From: Thermoplasmatota archaeon
Lineage (GTDB): Archaea > Thermoplasmatota > E2 > JACPAO01 > JAHFTW01
Assembly: GCA_028289805.1 (NCBI GenBank)
Contig: JANQNI010000175.1
Span: forward strand, 1 to 7,125
Length of the DNA: 7,125 bases
Direction: 5' to 3'
Shown piece after piece: positions 1 to 5,526 of this stretch. The translations under genes were made by a program, and so were the position numbers. How positions within the stretch are numbered: position 1 is the stretch's first letter; each line of letters starts with the position of its first letter. A model generated the notes under the pieces. It did no database searches. It was not told the DNA's origin and saw only the letters and a program-made list of their open reading frames with translations.

Positions 1-1
1 C

Positions 2-931
2 GCCATGGCCAGGGAGATGGGCTTCCTGAACATCGAGGTCAACAGCAACGGCATCCGGCTCGGCCAGGAGCCCGGGTTGGCCGTGCGGCTCAAGGAGGCC
101 GGCGCGACGGCCGTCTACCTCCAGTTCGACGGCTTCGGCCCCGCGGTGTACGAGGCCATCCGCAACAGCAAGGACCTGACGGACACCAAGCTACAGGCCA
201 TCGAGCACTGCCGGGCCGCCGGCCTCCAGGTCATCGTCGTCCCCACCGTCGTCGCCGGCGTCAACGACCACCAGCTCGGCGACATCGTCCGCTTCGCCCT
301 GGACAACCTCGACGTGGTGCGGGGCGTCAGCTTCCAGCCCGTGAGCCACTTCGGCCGCAGCGACCACGAGACGCCCCACCTGAGCCTCCCCGCCGTCGCC
401 CGCCTCGTCGCCGAGCAGACCGGCTTCCTGCGCCAGAAGGACTTCCTCCAGGTGCCCTGCTGCGGCCCCCAGTGCAGCAGCGCCACCATGCTGCTGCGGC
501 TCCCCGGCCAGAAGCAGAAGGCCGTCCCCCTGACGCGCTACCTCTCCGAGGCGGCGTACAAGGACGTGATGGCCGAACTGGACGAGCACCGCATCCTCGA
601 CGTGCTCTCCGGCCAGCAGCGCGGCATCCAGGCCACCCGAGACGCCGCGCTGTGCTGCGGCATCCCCGTGCCCCCCGGCGCCGAGAAGCTCGCCCCCCGC
701 ATGCTCGCCCTCTCCATGACCGGCTTCATGGACGCCGACACCGTCGACCTGGAGCGCATGGGACGCTGCTGCATCAACGTCCCGACGCCGGAGGGGACGC
801 TCGTGCCGTTTTGCGGCTACAACCTCACCGACCGCGACGGCCGCTACCGGCTGCGCGACCAGTACGCCGCGGCCGCCCGCGAGGCCGCCCGCCGCGACGC
901 CGACCCGGACGCCCTGCCGATGGCGGTCTGA
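2..931 (+). CDS. Radical SAM protein of the Tes/MJ0619 family (5' end outside window)
   Basis: The reading frame is open to the left edge, so the ATG at position 5 is internal and the N-terminal part with the CxxxCxxC cluster that binds SAM is missing. The visible 308 residues (counted from base 5) begin with a late radical SAM barrel strand (VNSNGIRL, about 13-20) and continue through the barrel. The C-terminal half carries cysteines typical of the Tes/MJ0619 group: PCCGPQC (151-157), CC (217-218), CC (255-256) and the tail motif PFCGYN (268-273). Family members include archaeal tetraether synthase, which couples lipid chains by radical chemistry, and MJ0619, first reported as a pterin methyltransferase; they carry extra iron centres held by such cysteines. 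The family call is from remembered motifs. The substrate is unknown: lipid biphytane formation is one option, and a non-lipid partner enzyme is another because of the methyltransferase directly downstream. The stop codon overlaps the next start (TGATG), so the two are probably translationally coupled. Confidence 0.85.
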   Translation, partial: AMAREMGFLNIEVNSNGIRLGQEPGLAVRLKEAGATAVYLQFDGFGPAVYEAIRNSKDLTDTKLQAIEHCRAAGLQVIVVPTVVAGVNDHQLGDIVRFALDNLDVVRGVSFQPVSHFGRSDHETPHLSLPAVARLVAEQTGFLRQKDFLQVPCCGPQCSSATMLLRLPGQKQKAVPLTRYLSEAAYKDVMAELDEHRILDVLSGQQRGIQATRDAALCCGIPVPPGAEKLAPRMLALSMTGFMDADTVDLERMGRCCINVPTPEGTLVPFCGYNLTDRDGRYRLRDQYAAAAREAARRDADPDALPMAV

Positions 932-1668
932 TGCACCTCGACCCCGCCACCGTCTGGAGCCACCCCCTCGTCGCCGCCGTGCTGGGCGACAGCCTCCACC
1001 CCGGCGGCACCGACCTCACGCTGGAGATGGCCCGCGCGGCGGGGCTCCCGGTCGGCGCCCGCGTGCTGGACGTGGGCAGCGGACGCGGCGCCAGCGCCCG
1101 GGCCCTCGCCGCCGGCTTCACGGTGCACGGGGTGGACGTGGACGCCGACCACGTCGAGACCGCCCGCGCGGCCGCCCACGACGCGCCCGGCTGCACCTTC
1201 CAGGCCGTCGCCGCCGACCTCGCCGACGTGGCGGGCGCCCCCTTCGACGCCGTGCTGTCCGAGTGCGCCCTCTGCCTCACCGGGGACGCCGCGGCGACGC
1301 TGCGACGGATGCGCGACCTGCTTCGACCCGGCGGCGTCCTGCTGCTCTCCGACGTCACCGTCGAACCCGGCGCTGGGGGTTTCCGAAGCGCCGCCGCCCT
1401 CGCGGCCTGCCTCGGCGGCGCCCGACCCCGCACGGACCTGGTGCGCCTCGTCGAGGACGCCGGCTTCGTGGTGGCGTGGCAGCGCGACTGCGCCGCCGAA
1501 CTGGCCGCCGTGCGCGACCGCGTCCACGCGCGCGTCGACGTGCACGGCCTCCTGCGCGCCCTCGGACAGCAGGACGGCCCCCTCGCGGACCTCGTGCGGG
1601 AGGCGGAGGCGGCCCACGACGCCGGCCTCGTCGGCTACCACGCCCTCGTGGCGCGGGCGCCGGCGTAG
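931..1668 (+). CDS. Class I SAM-dependent methyltransferase
   Basis: A 245-residue cytoplasmic enzyme predicted to transfer a methyl group from SAM. Motif I is VLDVGSGRG (45-53), the acidic end of the second strand is GVDVDADHV (67-75), and the later strand motif is LRPGGVLLLSDVT (131-143). The region before it, SECALCLTGD (110-119), carries two cysteines, and the N-terminal HPGG element (23-26) precedes the fold. This pattern reminds me of small methyltransferases that sit beside radical SAM proteins in bacterial clusters (the DVU_1556-like type), but I cannot confirm that by search. The frame is open further upstream inside the previous gene, but the ATG at 931 is the right start: it overlaps the upstream TGA by one base and gives a normal length for the fold. 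It is not clearly an arsenite methyltransferase, although five cysteines (88, 112, 115, 160, 187) leave a soft-metal or thiol substrate possible. Context suggests it acts in the same pathway as the radical SAM enzyme. Confidence 0.86.
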   Translation: MHLDPATVWSHPLVAAVLGDSLHPGGTDLTLEMARAAGLPVGARVLDVGSGRGASARALAAGFTVHGVDVDADHVETARAAAHDAPGCTFQAVAADLADVAGAPFDAVLSECALCLTGDAAATLRRMRDLLRPGGVLLLSDVTVEPGAGGFRSAAALAACLGGARPRTDLVRLVEDAGFVVAWQRDCAAELAAVRDRVHARVDVHGLLRALGQQDGPLADLVREAEAAHDAGLVGYHALVARAPA

Positions 1669-1716
1669 CGTGCCCGGGCGCAAACAGCCATCACCCCCCG
1701 GCCCCCATCGACCGTC

Positions 1717-2415
1717 GTGGCCGTGCTGGAGTCGTTGCTGCGCCGCGCCGTGGACGCCGAGGGCCGCGTCCGCTACGGCGACGTGGACGAACAGCAGGTC
1801 CAAGAGACGCTGGACGAGGTCGCCGGCGCCGACCTGGCGTCGCTCTCGGGCGCCGACCGGTACGCCTTCCTCCTCAACGCCTACAACGCCTGGGCCCTCG
1901 CCCTGGCCCACCGGCTCCTGTGGACGCGCGGCAAGCCCGGCCTGTCCGCGCCGTGGCGGTGGCTGCGGTTCTTCCTCCTCGCCCCCGTGCGCGTCGGCGG
2001 CAAGACCACGAACCTGCTCCTGCTGGAGTTCTGGCTCCTGCGCCGGCACCTCAAGCGCGACCCCCGAGGCCACTTCGCCCTCGTCTGCGCCTCCCAGGGG
2101 TGCCCGCCCCTGCGCGGCGGCGCCTACCACGCAGAACACCTGGATGAGGAACTGGAGCGCGCCGGCCGGTCGTGGATGCGCCCCGGCGTCGGCTACCACC
2201 TCGACCGAGAGCGCGGCGTGCTGCACGCAAGCCGCATCCTGCGGTGGTACGCCGCCGACTTCCGACGGCTCGGGGGCACGCGGGGCGTCGTGGCGCGCTA
2301 CGCCGAGGCCCACGCGCCCGACGATGCAGCGTGGATCCGGCAACACCGGCCTCGCGTGCGCTTCCTGCGCTACGACTGGCGCCTCAACGCGGCGCCCAAG
2401 GCAACCGCGCCATGA
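1717..2415 (+). CDS. DUF547 domain protein
   Basis: A 232-residue protein matching the DUF547 pattern as I remember it: FLLNAYNAW (51-59), a basic and hydrophobic middle part, the conserved VCASQGCPPL (123-132) and the late motif around ASRILRWYAADF (171-182). DUF547 proteins have no settled biochemical role; the invariant Cys/Gly/Pro segment suggests an active or ligand-binding site, which is inference. No signal peptide is visible. The start is GTG at 1717, with GTG 1723 as an alternative; no Shine-Dalgarno is evident. It lies 48 bases after the methyltransferase stop in the same frame, with no promoter between, so it probably belongs to the same transcript. I have an impression that DUF547 genes occur near SAM-enzyme clusters in bacteria (for example around arsenosugar-type genes), but this is recollection and not evidence from the window. 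Confidence 0.8.
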   Translation: MAVLESLLRRAVDAEGRVRYGDVDEQQVQETLDEVAGADLASLSGADRYAFLLNAYNAWALALAHRLLWTRGKPGLSAPWRWLRFFLLAPVRVGGKTTNLLLLEFWLLRRHLKRDPRGHFALVCASQGCPPLRGGAYHAEHLDEELERAGRSWMRPGVGYHLDRERGVLHASRILRWYAADFRRLGGTRGVVARYAEAHAPDDAAWIRQHRPRVRFLRYDWRLNAAPKATAP

Positions 2416-2446
2416 ACAAGGCGCCGCGCTCCGCCGGGCGGCAAGA

Positions 2447-2475
2447 TATGGAGGAAGGGAGGGAAGGGCAGGGCG
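2447..2475. other. G-quadruplex-like G-run tract between convergent genes
   Basis: The 63-base gap between the DUF547 stop and the regulator stop contains four GGG runs at 2457-2459, 2461-2463, 2466-2468 and 2471-2473, with loops of 1, 2 and 2 bases. This fits a G-quadruplex motif on the plus strand, and so in the 3' end of the DUF547 transcript. On the minus strand the same stretch is an unbroken C/T tract just past the regulator stop, which could assist termination in that direction. No classical hairpin-plus-T terminator is present. The motif is directly visible; its function is inference. Confidence 0.5.
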
Positions 2476-2478
2476 TGG

Positions 2479-2997
2479 TCAGAACGACCGCTTCAGGACG
2501 CCGAGCACGTTGCGCTCGTACTCCAACTGGTCCAGGGGCACGGACTCGGGGTCCAGGTCGTTGAGCAGGAACAGGTCCCGGATCGTCAGACCCAGGTCCT
2601 TGCGCCACGTCTGGACCACGTGCGTCAGGCGGTCCGTGCTGGCCGCCGCCACGCGCACCGCGAAACCGCCGGGGCGGTCCAGGAGGGTGTGGCACGCCAG
2701 CGTGCTGGGGTCGCGCTCCAGGCGGTCGCCCACCGGCTCCAGCTGGTCCTCCGGCGCGTCGACGAGGAGCCACGCCATGACGGGGAAGCCCATCGCCTTC
2801 GGGTCCACGATGGCCTGGTAGCCCTGGATCATGCCGTCGCGCTCCAGCCGGTGCAGCCGGTCGCGCGTCGTCGTCTCCGGCAGGTCGACGATCTTGGAGA
2901 GGGCCCGGATGCTGATGCGGCCGTCCTCCCGCAGCACCTCGACGATCTTCTGGTCCGCTTCCGCGAGGCGCTCCGCGCTGGGGGCGACCTCGGCCAT
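2479..2997 (-). CDS. Lrp/AsnC family transcriptional regulator (third of three)
   Basis: A 172-residue DNA-binding regulator of normal Lrp length. The N-terminal winged helix-turn-helix is plain: LAEADQKIVEVL (11-22), DGRISIRALSKIVDLP (25-40), then the recognition segment TTTRDRLHRLERDGMIQGY (42-60). A RAM-type ligand and oligomerisation domain follows (about 72-147), where family members bind amino acids or similar small molecules. The ATG at 2997 overlaps the stop of the upstream regulator (TGATG), indicating translational coupling, and the helix-turn-helix begins at the usual distance from it. The frame stays open upstream to 3534, but that part overlaps the neighbouring regulator out of phase and lacks any domain. 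The protein ends QLEYERNVLGVLKRSF. Its ligand and targets are unknown; the radical SAM operon converging on it is not an obvious target because its promoter lies outside the window. Confidence 0.92.
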   Translation of the reverse strand: MAEVAPSAERLAEADQKIVEVLREDGRISIRALSKIVDLPETTTRDRLHRLERDGMIQGYQAIVDPKAMGFPVMAWLLVDAPEDQLEPVGDRLERDPSTLACHTLLDRPGGFAVRVAAASTDRLTHVVQTWRKDLGLTIRDLFLLNDLDPESVPLDQLEYERNVLGVLKRSF

Positions 2998-3524
2998 CAG
3001 CGGGTGGCCTCCGCCAGGATGCGCTCCTCCTCGGGGCTGCGCTGGCGCAGCTCCACCTGGGCCAACTCGTCTGCGTCCATGTCGCGCGGCGGCTTGCCCA
3101 GGGGCACGAGGCGAGCGCGGCCGTACCCGAGGGGGTAGACGCTGCGCTCCAGGGTGCGCTGGAGCTGGTTGAAGTCCTGCCCCACCATCTCCAGCACGAG
3201 GTCGTAGCGACCGTTGCTGCGGTGGGCGCTGCGGATCATCGGGTCCTCCATCAGCTCCTTCAGGGCGCTGGCGCGGGTGGGGCCGGTGGCCTCCAGGAGG
3301 GCGAGGGCGCGGAAGGGCATGCCCATGCGCTGCTCGTCCACGACGGCGCGGTAGCCGCGGATGACGCCGCGGTTCTCCATGGCGATGATGCGGTCGCGCA
3401 CGGTATTGATGGACAGCCGCAGGTCCTTGGCCAACTCCGTGTACGGAATGCGGCCGTGGTCGCAGAGGCTGCCGAGGATGCGCAGGTTCAGGCGGTCGAG
3501 GTTGGGTCCGGTCTTCTTTCGGAT
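2997..3524 (-). CDS. Lrp/AsnC family regulator (second of three), probable ATC start
   Basis: A second Lrp/AsnC protein, 175 residues if started at ATC 3524. The helix-turn-helix reads LDRLNLRILGSL (9-20), GRIPYTELAKDLRLS (24-38), then TVRDRIIAMENRGVIRGY (41-58); a RAM domain follows (about 71-142) and then a charged C-terminal tail (145-175). The first ATG/GTG/TTG in this frame is the TTG at 3434, which would remove the first helix and half of the second. A full domain requires starting upstream, where there is no standard codon. ATC at 3524-3522 gives an N-terminus beginning MRKKTGPNLDRLN, and a strong Shine-Dalgarno (AAGGAG, 3539-3534) lies nine bases before it. Either ATC is really used or one base differs from the true sequence (ATG). 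The stop overlaps the ATG of the third regulator. A 55-base C-rich gap without a TATA box separates it from the first regulator, so all three are probably co-transcribed. The gene is sure; the start is not. Confidence 0.85.
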   Translation of the reverse strand: MRKKTGPNLDRLNLRILGSLCDHGRIPYTELAKDLRLSINTVRDRIIAMENRGVIRGYRAVVDEQRMGMPFRALALLEATGPTRASALKELMEDPMIRSAHRSNGRYDLVLEMVGQDFNQLQRTLERSVYPLGYGRARLVPLGKPPRDMDADELAQVELRQRSPEEERILAEATR

Positions 3525-3533
3525 GGGGTTCCA

Positions 3534-3539
3534 CTCCTT
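3534..3539 (-). promoter_or_regulatory. Shine-Dalgarno (AAGGAG) deciding the second regulator's start
   Basis: AAGGAG is the best ribosome-binding match in the 3525-3580 gap. Nine bases follow before the in-frame ATC at 3524-3522. The only standard start codon close by, GTG 3534, overlaps the motif itself and is out of frame. The site therefore supports initiation near 3524 and not at the TTG at 3434, which has no comparable site. Confidence 0.55.
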
Positions 3540-3579
3540 GGGGGGTCGTGATCGTGCGGTCGGGGGTGGGTGGGGTGAA

Positions 3580-4053
3580 TCAGAGTTCGTTGCGCCAGGC
3601 GCCGTGGACGCCGAGGCTGGGGTCGTCGTGCAGGGTGTCCACGACGAGGGTTGTGGTGACGTCGGCGAGGCCGGCGGTCCCGGCGAGGTCCGCGGCGCGC
3701 CGCTGGAGCCGGTCGGCGTCGGCGCCGCGCAGGGTGAATGCGATGCTGTTGCGGCTGGCGAGGGTCCAGACCCGGGTGACGCCCGGCTCGGCGCACAGGG
3801 CCTCGAGCCGCTCCCGCGTCGTCTGGTCCGTGGGGGCCGCCGTCACCATCATCTCGTGGGGGACCCCGAGGGCCTCGGAGTCGAGGCGGACGGAGAACCC
3901 GCGCAGGACCCCGCTGTCGCGCATGCGGTCGATGCGGCTGCGCACCACGTCCGGCTGGACGCCCAGGCGCTGGGCGAGGACGTCCCCGTCGGCGCGGGGG
4001 TCCGCCACGAGCGCGTCGAGGACCTGCTTGGAGATGCCGTCGAGGCCCTTCAA
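3580..4053 (-). CDS. Lrp/AsnC-type regulator (first of three), TTG start
   Basis: A 157-residue member of the Lrp/AsnC family, more diverged than its two neighbours. The N-terminus has the expected helix LDGISKQVLDALV (4-16), then DVLAQRLGVQPDVVRSRIDRM (24-44) and DSGVLRGF (46-53), which end the winged helix. A RAM-like domain follows, with the strand-helix-strand pattern of VPHEMMVTAAP (64-74) through DVTTTLVVDTL (131-141). I chose TTG 4053 because the domain begins directly there and a Shine-Dalgarno-like GGGGGTGAT (4065-4057) ends three bases upstream. The frame is open far upstream (to beyond 4500), but that translation is low-complexity and overlaps another gene. Usual effectors are amino acids or related metabolites; here none can be assigned. 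It is the promoter-proximal gene of the regulator triplet. Confidence 0.85.
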   Translation of the reverse strand: MKGLDGISKQVLDALVADPRADGDVLAQRLGVQPDVVRSRIDRMRDSGVLRGFSVRLDSEALGVPHEMMVTAAPTDQTTRERLEALCAEPGVTRVWTLASRNSIAFTLRGADADRLQRRAADLAGTAGLADVTTTLVVDTLHDDPSLGVHGAWRNEL

Positions 4054-4056
4054 GCA

Positions 4057-4065
4057 ATCACCCCC
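4057..4065 (-). promoter_or_regulatory. Shine-Dalgarno-like GGGGGTGAT before TTG start
   Basis: The motif matches GGAGGTGAT, the complement of the conserved archaeal 16S rRNA 3' end, with one mismatch. It is followed by three bases and then TTG at 4053. It decides the start of the first regulator, since no ATG or GTG is near the beginning of its helix-turn-helix. Confidence 0.55.
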
Positions 4066-4174
4066 GAACGTCGCACGTCTGCCGGTTCCACGGCCACGCC
4101 ACAGCGTCGGACCGGAATAGCCCTTGGCCGAAAATCCGGCGGGCCCTGCGGGGCGGTCGGGGCCTTGGGGCCAG

Positions 4175-4195
4175 GGGGAACGCGCACCTGTCCCC
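4175..4195. promoter_or_regulatory. Possible operator: GGGGA/TCCCC inverted repeat at predicted start site
   Basis: Arms GGGGA (4175-4179) and TCCCC (4191-4195) are separated by 11 bases and centred at 4185, the expected transcription start for the TATA box at 4206-4216. Lrp-type proteins commonly repress their own genes from such a position. The arms are short and the surroundings are very GC-rich, so chance is a real alternative. Confidence 0.25.
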
Positions 4196-4205
4196 TTTGG
4201 GCCCC

Positions 4206-4216
4206 GATACATAAAG
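4206..4216 (-). promoter_or_regulatory. Archaeal TATA-type promoter for the regulator cluster
   Basis: On the minus strand this reads CTTTATGTATC, the clearest AT-rich element in the 215-base gap between the small protein gene (ends 4269) and the first regulator. A start site about 25 bases downstream would fall near 4185, giving a leader of roughly 130 bases before the TTG at 4053. A purine-rich stretch (gacagaggg) lies just upstream, in the position of a BRE. The element could also be read on the plus strand, but no plus-strand gene begins within reach. Confidence 0.5.
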
Positions 4217-4268
4217 ACCCTCTGTCGCGTGGTGCTTGCGTCGAACGCGGGTGCGGGCTCAGGCGGGC

Positions 4269-4490
4269 TCAGACCGTCTCCATCTCGAACAGGCAGCCCA
4301 GGCCCTGCAACTCGGCGTGGATTTGGTCGCCGAAGGACAGCACGCCCTCCACGTCCGACGAGTCCGGCCAGTCGTACACGAAGTCGTGGGCGCCGTGCAT
4401 CGGCTGGAAACCGAGTCCCGCCAGCGCGTCCCGGACCCTGCTCGGCTTGGCCCCGTCCGAGTTGAACGTCACTTTGAGGTACGTCCGCAT
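4269..4490 (-). CDS. Small conserved-looking hypothetical protein (73 aa)
   Basis: A 73-residue soluble protein beginning MRTYLKVTFN. The pattern of strands and helices is consistent with a small alpha/beta ferredoxin-like fold: strand 3-9, helix about 16-25 (SRVRDALAGLG), strand about 34-40 (AHDFVYD), helix about 46-61, and strand about 64-71 (LGCLFEMET). It has no signal peptide or membrane segment and only one cysteine (66). I do not recognise a named family. ATG 4490 is chosen over GTG 4499 because a TATA-like ATTAAATG lies about 26 bases upstream, the spacing for a leaderless transcript starting at or next to this ATG. It is transcribed divergently from the secreted protein gene at 4614 and stands apart from the regulator cluster, which has its own promoter after it. 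Confidence 0.72.
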   Translation of the reverse strand: MRTYLKVTFNSDGAKPSRVRDALAGLGFQPMHGAHDFVYDWPDSSDVEGVLSFGDQIHAELQGLGCLFEMETV

Positions 4491-4512
4491 GCCACGCACT
4501 TCGACGCCGGGG

Positions 4513-4520
4513 CATTTAAT
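4513..4520 (-). promoter_or_regulatory. Leaderless TATA promoter of the 73-aa gene
   Basis: The minus strand reads ATTAAATG within GC-rich sequence, preceded by a purine-rich AGGGG. The centre is about 26 bases from ATG 4490, so the mRNA would begin at the start codon. No Shine-Dalgarno lies between, in agreement with leaderless expression. Confidence 0.6.
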
Positions 4521-4613
4521 CCCCTGGGCTGGACCGTCCGGGACCGACGGTGTATTGGATGGTTCAGAAACGCCCGCGAACCGTCAAGCCCCCCACCCGG
4601 CATGGCCCTCCCG

Positions 4614-4913
4614 ATGCGTATCCTCCTAGCGCTCCTCGCCGCAAGCTTCCTGGTCGTCCCCGCCGCCAGCGCCGCCCCCGTGCCCGTCGACGTGGTCGTC
4701 GACCCCGACGTGGCCGTCAGCCCCGACGGCTGCGACCTCTGCGTGGACGTCGGCCTTGAAGCCGGCGTCGGCATGACCAACTGCTTCGACTGCCCCGCCC
4801 ACTACACCCAGAACAGCGTCCACGCCGGCCCCGGCGGCGCCTCCGCCTCCACGCGCGTGTGCTACGGCGCGTACGTCCACTTCTGCCTCGTCGACGAGAC
4901 CGTCCGCGTGTAG
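4614..4913 (+). CDS. Small secreted cysteine-rich protein
   Basis: A 99-residue protein with a clear signal peptide: MR, a hydrophobic core (LLALLAASFLVV, 4-15) and an AxA site (about ASA-AP, 18-22). The mature part of about 79 residues holds six cysteines: CDLC (40-43), CFDC (57-60), C83 and C91. Two CxxC pairs plus two later cysteines suggest either three disulfides or a metal site; I cannot decide which. The mature chain is Asp/Val-rich at its start, then Gly/Ala/Ser-rich, and ends VDETVRV with no second membrane anchor. ATG 4602 (adding MALP) is an alternative start; 4614 gives the more usual signal peptide. No Shine-Dalgarno is visible. The nearest promoter-like element is a weak GTATTGG at 4551-4557. 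No family recognised. Confidence 0.7.
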   Translation: MRILLALLAASFLVVPAASAAPVPVDVVVDPDVAVSPDGCDLCVDVGLEAGVGMTNCFDCPAHYTQNSVHAGPGGASASTRVCYGAYVHFCLVDETVRV

Positions 4914-4954
4914 CCCGGCCCGCCGGCGGAACTGGATGAAACGGTTCCACTCGG

Positions 4955-4961
4955 TTAAGTT
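4955..4961 (+). promoter_or_regulatory. TATA-like promoter of second secreted protein gene
   Basis: TTAAGTT stands out in GC-rich sequence, and its centre is about 31 bases before ATG 4989, which would leave only a few bases of leader. It also argues against the ATG at 4965, which would lie upstream of the predicted transcript start. The box sits inside an imperfect TTCCA (4945-4949) and TGGAA (4961-4965) inverted repeat. Confidence 0.5.
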
Positions 4962-4988
4962 GGAATGGCCCCGCCCCATCGCCGGGCC

Positions 4989-5516
4989 ATGCGATCCACT
5001 TCCGTCGCCCTGGCCCTCCTCCTGCTCTCCCTCACCGCCCCCCAGGCCGCCGCGGGTCCCGTCTGCGACCTGTCCACCGCGCACGCCGTCACGTTCGAGG
5101 ACGTCGCCGGCTGCACCTCCGCCGACCTGGAGCGCCTTGCCGTGCTGTCGTTGCCTGCGAGCGCCGCCGCGGACGTGCTCGTCGAGACGAACGTCGTCTT
5201 CGTCAACCTGGACGACGACCTGCACGACCACTACGCCCTGCACGCCTACGCCACCGACGGCGTCCGCGAGGCCGTCGTGCTCCTGTCCGTCGTCCGGGGC
5301 CCCGTCGGCGACACCGACGCGACGCTCATCGTCGCCACCGACGGCGAGGCCGACCGCCGCGTCGACGGCGTGCTGGCCGGCAGCCAGGGCGTCGCGGCCA
5401 CGACCGTCTCCGTGCCCGCCTGCGCCCCCGGCGTCGGGCCGGCCGTGCACCCGAGCTGGACCCAGGGCGGCATCTCCCGGGACGCCAGCGGCGTCTGCCT
5501 GCGGCAGGTCCTGTAG
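4989..5516 (+). CDS. Secreted hypothetical protein with four cysteines
   Basis: A 175-residue protein with a good signal peptide (MRSTS, hydrophobic core 6-14, cleavage near AAA-G at 22-23). The mature part has four cysteines (26, 42, 145, 170), likely two disulfides, one of which could tie the N- and C-terminal ends together. The middle reads as alternating strands: VLVETNVVFVNLDDDL (63-78), EAVVLLSVV (94-102) and ATLIVATDG (111-119), with an acidic DDDLHDHY (75-82) that might bind a metal. No recognised domain and no transmembrane anchor. ATG 4989 is preferred over ATG 4965 because it opens directly into the signal peptide and fits the TATA box at 4955-4961. It follows the other secreted protein gene by 75 bases but seems to have its own promoter; the two proteins are not alike beyond being secreted. 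Confidence 0.72.
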   Translation: MRSTSVALALLLLSLTAPQAAAGPVCDLSTAHAVTFEDVAGCTSADLERLAVLSLPASAAADVLVETNVVFVNLDDDLHDHYALHAYATDGVREAVVLLSVVRGPVGDTDATLIVATDGEADRRVDGVLAGSQGVAATTVSVPACAPGVGPAVHPSWTQGGISRDASGVCLRQVL

Positions 5517-5526
5517 TCGGGCGCGT

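Noticed and set aside
844..2346. 500-codon open frame on the minus strand across the methyltransferase and DUF547 genes
   Set aside because: Antisense to two well-supported genes; its translation is a Gly/Ala/Val/Glu/Arg-rich low-complexity string without domain motifs, as expected in GC-rich DNA.
2412..2564. Short plus-strand frame starting at the ATG that overlaps the DUF547 stop
   Set aside because: It has the ATGA overlap of coupled genes but runs antisense into the regulator and encodes only an Arg/Gly-rich string.
1670..2821. 383-codon plus-strand frame overlapping DUF547 and crossing the convergent gap
   Set aside because: Arg/Pro/Ser-rich, no motifs, out of phase with the DUF547 gene and antisense to a regulator.
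2998..3534. N-terminal extension of the third regulator from GTG 3534
   Set aside because: The added 179 residues are Pro/Arg/His-rich and lie out of phase over the second regulator; the ATG at 2997 gives a normal Lrp length.
4054..4515. Upstream extension of the first regulator to an ATG or GTG
   Set aside because: Translation of this part is low-complexity, overlaps the 73-aa gene out of phase and contains the promoter; TTG 4053 has a Shine-Dalgarno at the right place.
3361..4629. 422-codon plus-strand frame over the regulator cluster
   Set aside because: Antisense to three supported genes and without recognisable domains.
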